A DNA stretch of 5,948 nucleotides from Clostridia bacterium (GTDB lineage Bacteria > Bacillota_A > Clostridia > Oscillospirales > CAG-272): contig JAFQWB010000015.1 of the NCBI GenBank assembly GCA_017407725.1, positions 1 to 5,948 on the forward strand. Direction: 5' to 3'. Positions 1 through 4,436 of the stretch are shown here, piece by piece (position 1 is the stretch's first letter; the number at the start of each line of letters is the position of its first letter). The notes under the pieces are model-generated. The model did no database searches, had not been told where the DNA came from, and saw only the letters and a list, made by a program, of their open reading frames with translations. Made by a program: the position numbers and the translations under genes.

Positions 1-2
1 GT

Positions 3-635
3 ATTGAGGGCATTACCAACGAGCTTCCCGGTGTTCCCCAGGTTCTCGTATTCGACACAGCTTTCCATCAGACAATGCCTGCTGAGGCTTACACATATCC
101 TATTTCGGCAGACATTATCGACAAGTACAAGATTCGCAGATACGGTGCTCACGGAACGTCACACCGCTTTGTTGCCGGCAAGATGTGTGAGATCCTCGGT
201 AAGACAGAGGGCACAAAGATCGTTACCTGCCACCTTGGAAACGGTTCTTCCATTTCTGCTGTAAAGGACGGTAAGGTTATCGATACGTCTATGGGCTTCA
301 CTCCCCTTGACGGTGTTGAAATGGGTACACGTTGCGGTTCTATCGACCCTGCTATCGTTCCCTTCATCATGGAGCGCGAGAACATTGCTCCCGCTGACAT
401 GAGCAATTACATGAACAAGAAGTGCGGATTCCTCGGCCTTACAGGTATGTCTGACTCACGTGATCTTGAGGCAGCAGTTGAGGCAGGTCCCTCCGATCCC
501 AACTATGAGAAGTGCAACCTCGCAACAAGCGTTCTCTTCTACCAGATCAAGAAGTACATCGGTGCTTACACAGCAGCAATGAACGGACTTGACGCTATCG
601 TATTCACAGCAGGTCTTGGCGAAAACAATCCCTGA
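3..635 (+). CDS. ackA: Acetate kinase, 5'-partial, ended early by an in-frame TGA
   Basis: Acetate kinase is a cytoplasmic enzyme that interconverts acetyl phosphate plus ADP with acetate plus ATP, the last step of the Pta-AckA fermentation route. The frame is open from the left edge, so about 130 N-terminal residues of the roughly 400-residue family length are missing. The 210 visible residues carry family hallmarks in order: VFDTAFHQTMP (catalytic Asp), YGAHGTSHRF and CHLGNGSS (active-site His residues and Asn), MGTRCGSIDPAI (active-site Arg) and the nucleotide-site glycine motif AGLGENNP. Residue roles come from the well-studied Methanosarcina enzyme. Reading then meets TGA at 633-635, although the homologous protein continues in the same frame to 836. 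The ATG at 75 is internal and not a start. If the stop is real, the product lacks the conserved Glu of the C-terminal PTNEE motif and is probably inactive. Family identity is very secure; whether the stop is biological or a sequence error is open. Confidence 0.95.
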   Translation: MEGITNELPGVPQVLVFDTAFHQTMPAEAYTYPISADIIDKYKIRRYGAHGTSHRFVAGKMCEILGKTEGTKIVTCHLGNGSSISAVKDGKVIDTSMGFTPLDGVEMGTRCGSIDPAIVPFIMERENIAPADMSNYMNKKCGFLGLTGMSDSRDLEAAVEAGPSDPNYEKCNLATSVLFYQIKKYIGAYTAAMNGLDAIVFTAGLGENNP

Positions 636-836
636 CTCCGCGAGGTAGTATGCTCCAACCTAGAATACTTCGGCGTTGAGATCGACAAGGAGCTAAATGC
701 AAAGATGCTTCGTCAGTCCAACATAGTTAAACTCTCTACAGAGAATTCCAAGGTTCTTGTTTACCTTATTCCCACAAATGAAGAGCTTGTTATTGCTCAG
801 GATACAGACAGAATCGTAAGCGCGCTTAACAAGTAA
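636..836 (+). pseudogene. ackA: C-terminal remainder of ackA, downstream of the in-frame TGA
   Basis: These 66 codons lie in the same frame as the upstream ackA fragment and end at TAA (834-836). The translation begins LREVVCSNLEYFGVEIDKE and includes LIPTNEELVIAQDTDRIV, which is the normal C-terminus of acetate kinase, including the conserved Glu of PTNEE that helps bind metal and substrate. No frameshift is needed to join the halves; only the TGA separates them. No ribosome site and no plausible start stand at its head, so it should not be translated independently. Two CTA leucine codons (659-661, 695-697) occur here, while the 210 codons upstream use none. That is compatible with local sequence error or relaxed selection, but it is weak evidence. 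No terminator follows: the next gene starts 25 bases later. Confidence 0.88.
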
Positions 837-849
837 TATACAGCAATTT

Positions 850-853
850 GAGG
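850..853 (+). promoter_or_regulatory. Ribosome binding site of the GH43 lipoprotein gene
   Basis: GAGG lies 8 bases before the ATG at 862, inside the 25-base gap after the ackA TAA. It supports the ATG whose first residues form the lipoprotein signal. I see no hairpin and no convincing -35/-10 pair in this gap, so the gene is either co-transcribed with ackA or has a promoter inside the ackA 3' end. Confidence 0.75.
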
Positions 854-861
854 TAATCAAA

Positions 862-2388
862 ATGAAGAAGCTCTTATCCTTGGTGATTGCGGCATCCTTC
901 ATACTGATACTTGCCGCATGTACTGCCCAAAGTGCAAAAACAACCACTACGGCGAATACTACCGCTACTCCTTCGACAACCGTCTCCTCTCCCGACACAG
1001 GAGAGCCCCCCGCAGATGACACACTTGTCATCGTGGCAGACGGAAAGTCGGAATTCTGTGTAGTATATCCCGAAAATTACAGTCAGTTTGAATATTCCGC
1101 CGCAAAGCTTATTTATGATTCTATCAAGGATACCGTAAAAGTAGACGGACTCAAGCTTCGCGACGATTTCACCAAAAACATTGATTCAACCGCCAACACC
1201 TATGAAATAGTTGTAGGCACCACAAACAGAGTCGCGAGCGCAAGCGCTGCAGAGGGACTTTCGACCGATCAGTTCTCAATTACCGTATCGGGAAACAAGG
1301 TCGTAATACTCGGAAGCACGCCCATAATAACCAAGCTTGCGGCAAAAACCTTTGTGTCCGAATATATAAAAGGTGAAAGAATCGAGGTACCTAAGGAAAT
1401 GATTCGCAAATTTAACGCCGTTCCCGACGGCATTGAATACAAGGAAATAAAAAATCCCGTTTATGAAGTGGGAAATGACCCCTGGGTTTTCCGTAAGGGT
1501 GACGATTATTACTACTGCTGGTCTGAGGGTGGAGTCAAGGTAAGAAAGATCTCCAATCTTGACGACATCAAGACAACCGGCGGTAACGTAGTATGGACTC
1601 CCCCTGCAGGAACTATGTACTCTCTCGAGCTGTGGGCTCCCGAGCTTCACTATCTTAACGGAGAGTGGTACATCTACGTTGCGGCAGATGACGGCAATAA
1701 CAACAACCACAGAATGTACGTTCTTAAGGGAACCACTCAGGATCCTACAGATCCGTTCAGATTTGTCGGACAGATCACAGATTCCTCAAACAAGTGGGCT
1801 ATCGACGGAACTGTTATGACCTACAAGGGTGAGATGTACTTCATCTGGTCGGGATGGGAAGGCGACGTTAACGTAAGCCAGAACATCTACATCGCACACA
1901 TGAAGAACCCCACAACCATAGATTCCGAAAGAGTTTGCATATCTGTTCCCGAAAAAGAATGGGAAACTATAGGCACTCCTTTCGTCAACGAGGGCCCCGT
2001 TGCAATTACAAACGATGAGACAGACACCGCAATAATCGTTTATTCGGGAAGCGGAAGCTGGACCGATGATTACTGCCTTGCCTCACTCACACTTACAGGC
2101 GACGATCCTCTTGACAAGGACGCGTGGACAAAATCCGCACAGCCTCTTATGTCTAAGAAAGCAGGAGCTTACGGACCCGGACATTGCTGCTTCGTTGAGG
2201 GATATGACGGCGAGCTTTACGTTACGTATCACGCAAACGTTGTTTCGGGCTCAAGCTGGGGCGGACGCTCATGCAGAGTACAGAAGGTTGAGTGGGACGG
2301 AACAAACCTTGTTATAGGTGATCCCGCAACACCGAGCGACACCGTTCTTATTCCGTACAAGGGATACAAAGCAATCGAGATCAACTGA
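862..2388 (+). CDS. Lipoprotein glycoside hydrolase family 43 (arabinofuranosidase/xylosidase type)
   Basis: Predicted surface lipoprotein of 508 residues that would cleave arabinose or xylose linkages in plant hemicellulose. Residues 1-20 are a lipoprotein signal: MKK, a hydrophobic stretch and an LAAC lipobox with the acylated Cys at 20. Residues 21-50 are a Thr/Ser/Pro tether. Residues about 54-175 resemble the alpha/beta accessory domain found before catalytic domains in GH20/GH67/DUF4838-type proteins (motif YEIVVGTTNR, 114-123); this assignment is tentative. Residues about 196-508 are a GH43 five-bladed propeller: NDPWV (Asp206, predicted base), LWAPELHYLNGEWYIYVA, WAIDGTV (Asp315, pKa modulator), VNEGPVAI (Glu377, predicted acid) and GPGHCCF (His441). 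All key residues are present, so it should be active. GH43 covers arabinofuranosidase, xylosidase and arabinanase activities, and the exact substrate cannot be read from sequence. It follows ackA closely and ends just before a terminator. Confidence 0.93.
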   Translation: MKKLLSLVIAASFILILAACTAQSAKTTTTANTTATPSTTVSSPDTGEPPADDTLVIVADGKSEFCVVYPENYSQFEYSAAKLIYDSIKDTVKVDGLKLRDDFTKNIDSTANTYEIVVGTTNRVASASAAEGLSTDQFSITVSGNKVVILGSTPIITKLAAKTFVSEYIKGERIEVPKEMIRKFNAVPDGIEYKEIKNPVYEVGNDPWVFRKGDDYYYCWSEGGVKVRKISNLDDIKTTGGNVVWTPPAGTMYSLELWAPELHYLNGEWYIYVAADDGNNNNHRMYVLKGTTQDPTDPFRFVGQITDSSNKWAIDGTVMTYKGEMYFIWSGWEGDVNVSQNIYIAHMKNPTTIDSERVCISVPEKEWETIGTPFVNEGPVAITNDETDTAIIVYSGSGSWTDDYCLASLTLTGDDPLDKDAWTKSAQPLMSKKAGAYGPGHCCFVEGYDGELYVTYHANVVSGSSWGGRSCRVQKVEWDGTNLVIGDPATPSDTVLIPYKGYKAIEIN

Positions 2389-2393
2389 CTTAC

Positions 2394-2426
2394 AAAAAGC
2401 GGAATCAAATCTGATTCCGCTTTTTT
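2394..2426 (+). terminator. Intrinsic terminator after the GH43 gene
   Basis: A perfect 10-bp stem, AGCGGAATCA (2398-2407) with TGATTCCGCT (2412-2421), closes a four-base AATC loop and is followed by TTTTT. Flanking A bases at 2394-2397 can pair with the T run and extend the stem. It starts 6 bases after the TGA at 2386-2388, which confirms that this TGA is a true gene end. Confidence 0.93.
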
Positions 2427-2439
2427 ATTAAATACTAAA

Positions 2440-2444
2440 AAGGA
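2440..2444 (+). promoter_or_regulatory. Ribosome binding site that sets a TTG start for the DUF3737 gene
   Basis: AAGGA lies 10 bases before TTG at 2455. There is no ATG or GTG between the terminator and this codon, and the first in-frame ATG lies about 70 codons downstream, inside conserved sequence, so TTG is the supported start. Only 28 bases separate the preceding terminator from TTG. I could not identify a promoter there; expression may rely on read-through or on a promoter inside the GH43 gene. Confidence 0.7.
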
Positions 2445-2454
2445 AAACAAAAAA

Positions 2455-3297
2455 TTGGAAATAATCAAAAAGCAAAGCTTCGACGAGGAACGCGCTCTTT
2501 ACAACCTCACTGACGCCGAGGTGTGCGAGTGCAGATTTGAAGGGCCGCTTGACGGTGAGTCGGCGCTCAAGGAATGCCGTGACGTTACTGTAAAATCATC
2601 CTCCTTCACCTTAAGATATCCTCTCTGGCATGCCGACGGTTTCAGACTTATCGATTCTTCTATGGACATGCATGCGAGAGCACCAATCTGGTATTCAACA
2701 CGCGGAATCATTGAGAAAAGCAAGATCTTTTCAATAAAAGCTCTTCGTGAGTGCTCGTCTGTGGAAATAAAGGACTCCGAAATAAATTCACCCGAATTTG
2801 GTTGGAAATGCTCAGACATTACCGTAAGCAATTCTTACGCCCAGGGAGAATATCTCTTCCTTGATTCAAAAAACATAACCATAGACAGAATGACCATGAA
2901 GGGCAAATATTCCTTTCAGTACATCGACGGCCTTACCATAGATAATTCCTCTCTTGATACAAAAGATGCCTTCTGGCACTCAAAAAACGTCACTGTGAGA
3001 AGCTCTGTGATCAAGGGAGAGTACCTTGGCTGGTTTTCTGAAAATCTCACCCTGATAAACTGTGAAATAATAGGAACTCAGCCTTTTTGTTACTGCAAAA
3101 ACCTTACTCTTATCGGATGCAGGATGAAGGATTGCGATCTTTCTTTCGAGTATTCGGATGTAAACGCCGACATAATCGGTCATATCGATTCGGTTAAAAA
3201 TCCGAAAAGCGGAAGGATAGTTGCCGACTCGGTCGGTGAAATAATCTATGATCAAAGCGTGATAGACGCCCTCGGAAAAGTAGAAATCAGAAAATAA
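2455..3297 (+). CDS. DUF3737 family protein, predicted right-handed beta-helix
   Basis: Protein of 280 residues, the usual length of the DUF3737 family, whose biochemical role is unknown to me. Family signatures I recognise are GESALKE (34-40), YPLWHADGF (55-63), FQYIDGLTID (154-163), the segment around EYLGWFSENLTLINC (189-203), and SVKNPKSGRIVADSVGEII (246-264). From about residue 75 to 235 the chain repeats a coil of roughly 18-20 residues, each with an aromatic-X-X-S-K/E-N-hydrophobic-T/E-hydrophobic core followed by a Ser/Asn turn. This pattern suits stacked beta-helix rungs as in pectate-lyase-like folds, but no catalytic motif is evident. There is no signal peptide or membrane segment, so it is probably cytoplasmic. 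Translation starts at TTG behind AAGGA. It follows the GH43 gene but lies beyond a strong terminator, so a functional link between the two is unproven. Confidence 0.9.
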   Translation: MEIIKKQSFDEERALYNLTDAEVCECRFEGPLDGESALKECRDVTVKSSSFTLRYPLWHADGFRLIDSSMDMHARAPIWYSTRGIIEKSKIFSIKALRECSSVEIKDSEINSPEFGWKCSDITVSNSYAQGEYLFLDSKNITIDRMTMKGKYSFQYIDGLTIDNSSLDTKDAFWHSKNVTVRSSVIKGEYLGWFSENLTLINCEIIGTQPFCYCKNLTLIGCRMKDCDLSFEYSDVNADIIGHIDSVKNPKSGRIVADSVGEIIYDQSVIDALGKVEIRK

Positions 3298-3337
3298 AAA
3301 AGGCTTGATTATCAAAAGATAATCAAGCTCTTTTTTT
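3298..3337. terminator. Bidirectional terminator between convergent genes
   Basis: An 11-bp perfect stem, GCTTGATTATC (3303-3313) with GATAATCAAGC (3318-3328), has an AAAA loop (3314-3317). A run of seven T follows on the + strand (3331-3337), and a run of A precedes the stem (3296-3301), which becomes the U-tract when read leftwards. It can therefore end both the DUF3737 transcript and the - strand membrane-protein transcript. The + strand T run overlaps the - strand stop codon (3336-3338). Confidence 0.9.
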
Positions 3338-4394
3338 AGTTTTTATTTACCGAATCCTGAATTGCTCTGGATGCTTCCTCACTTGCGCTTGCCGCTCTCT
3401 GTGCGCTGCTTGCGATAGATGCCGCGCTTGCCGCTGTGAGTGCCGCACTTGCAGCCGCTCTCTCGTTGGCTTCAGCAGATCTTTCTGCCGCTGCGGCATA
3501 TCTTGCCGAATTACGTGCGGTTTCGTAAAGGCTTGCTTCCATGCTTGAGAAGGATGCTTCAACTCTTGCTCTGTGGCTGAGCTCATCGTAAAGGTTGATA
3601 GCCTCCTTAACGGTATCCGCACGGAGATTCTCCATTATATAGAGCATTCCGCATACCGTGTTATAGTCAAGAACGTGTGCTATGGGGAATTTGTCGGGGA
3701 TAATAGAAGAAATGTAAGGAAGCGCCGAATTATCCCAGTAATTATTGATATCTCTCTGTGCCTTATCAGCCTTTTCCTTTTCTATATCAAGAAGACGGTT
3801 AAGCTCTTCCATATAAGCTCTCCACTTCTTGTTTCCAAGAACCTTAAGCACTATGGTAAGAGTTATGAACAAAACTCCTAAACCAATGATACCGCCAAGA
3901 ATTACTGCAATGTTGCCCGAAACAATCTCTCCTCTGCTTCCAAGTGCGACAAATGCTCCGCCGCCTGCAAGAGCAAGTATAATTCCTATAACGAGCATCG
4001 CAGTTTTGATCTTGGGCTTAGGTGTTTTCATAAGCTCTCTTAGTCTTGCGATCTCTCTGTTGATGCCGTCAAGAATCGAGTGAAGTCTTATGTTTTCTCC
4101 AAGGTGATCTCTGAGCTCGGTAAGCATTACGCAGTCACGCTTTCTTAAAACGGCCACAGCCTCATTTCTCTCTTCAATGAGAGCCACCTGGGGATTGTCG
4201 CATAAAACGACTGCTTCCTCCTTGGCTTCGCATACTGCGAGGCTTTCGTTTTCAGCCTCTTCTGTCTGTGCTTCGGCTTCTTCTGCCTGCTCTTCAGTCT
4301 TCTCTGTGGGTTCTTCAAGGGTTGCTTCTGTGGGTGCCTCGGTAGTCGCTTCTTCGACGTTTTCGCCTGCAGTGATGATCTCTTCGTTTTCCAT
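3336..4394 (-). CDS. Hypothetical two-helix membrane protein with acidic N-terminus and Ala-rich tail
   Basis: A 352-residue protein of unknown function. Residues 1-60 are acidic low complexity rich in Glu, Thr and Ala. Residues about 70-125 look alpha-helical or coiled-coil. Two hydrophobic segments (about 131-151 and 161-186) flank a short loop. Lysines sit before the first (KTPKPKIK) and after the second (KVLGNKK), so both termini are predicted cytoplasmic by the positive-inside rule. Residues 190-220 are charged helix. Residues 232-271 contain IPDKFPIAHVL and LRADTVKEAINLYDEL; similar segments (IP.., RADT.KEA..LYE) recur, as I recall, in uncharacterised clostridial membrane proteins. Residues 293-349 are a continuous amphipathic-looking helix with 24 Ala in 57 residues. 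The ATG at 4392-4394 has AAGGAG 8 bases upstream. It lies 42 bases downstream of the LRR/Sel1 gene on the same strand and is probably co-transcribed with it. The role may be structural, but I do not assign one. Confidence 0.85.
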   Translation of the reverse strand: MENEEIITAGENVEEATTEAPTEATLEEPTEKTEEQAEEAEAQTEEAENESLAVCEAKEEAVVLCDNPQVALIEERNEAVAVLRKRDCVMLTELRDHLGENIRLHSILDGINREIARLRELMKTPKPKIKTAMLVIGIILALAGGGAFVALGSRGEIVSGNIAVILGGIIGLGVLFITLTIVLKVLGNKKWRAYMEELNRLLDIEKEKADKAQRDINNYWDNSALPYISSIIPDKFPIAHVLDYNTVCGMLYIMENLRADTVKEAINLYDELSHRARVEASFSSMEASLYETARNSARYAAAAERSAEANERAAASAALTAASAASIASSAQRAASASEEASRAIQDSVNKN

Positions 4395-4402
4395 AACCGC
4401 TT

Positions 4403-4408
4403 CTCCTT
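4403..4408 (-). promoter_or_regulatory. Ribosome binding site of the two-helix membrane protein gene
   Basis: On the - strand AAGGAG stands 8 bases before the ATG at 4394. It sits in the 42-base gap (4395-4436) after the LRR/Sel1 gene. The rest of that gap is A/T-rich with no GC stem, so I see no terminator, and co-transcription from the upstream gene is likely. Confidence 0.85.
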
Positions 4409-4436
4409 GTAAAATTAAGTTTTTATTTTTATAAAA

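Noticed and set aside
75..77. ATG at 75 as the ackA start
   Set aside because: The frame is open upstream to the window edge and encodes conserved acetate kinase sequence (GVPQVLVFDTAFHQ).
633..635. Selenocysteine at the ackA TGA
   Set aside because: Acetate kinase is not a known selenoprotein, the site is not a catalytic Cys position, and I saw no convincing hairpin immediately downstream.
834..839. Possible -10 box (TAATAT) before the GH43 gene
   Set aside because: It matches the consensus at only four of six positions, and no -35 element stands at the proper distance.
1276..1710. 144-residue - strand open frame inside the GH43 gene
   Set aside because: It is antisense to conserved catalytic sequence, has no recognisable domain and is best explained as a shadow frame.
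2386..2388. UGA recoded as a sense codon, giving a GH43-DUF3737 fusion
   Set aside because: A strong terminator starts 6 bases after the TGA, a ribosome site precedes TTG 2455, and all Trp codons in the window genes are TGG.
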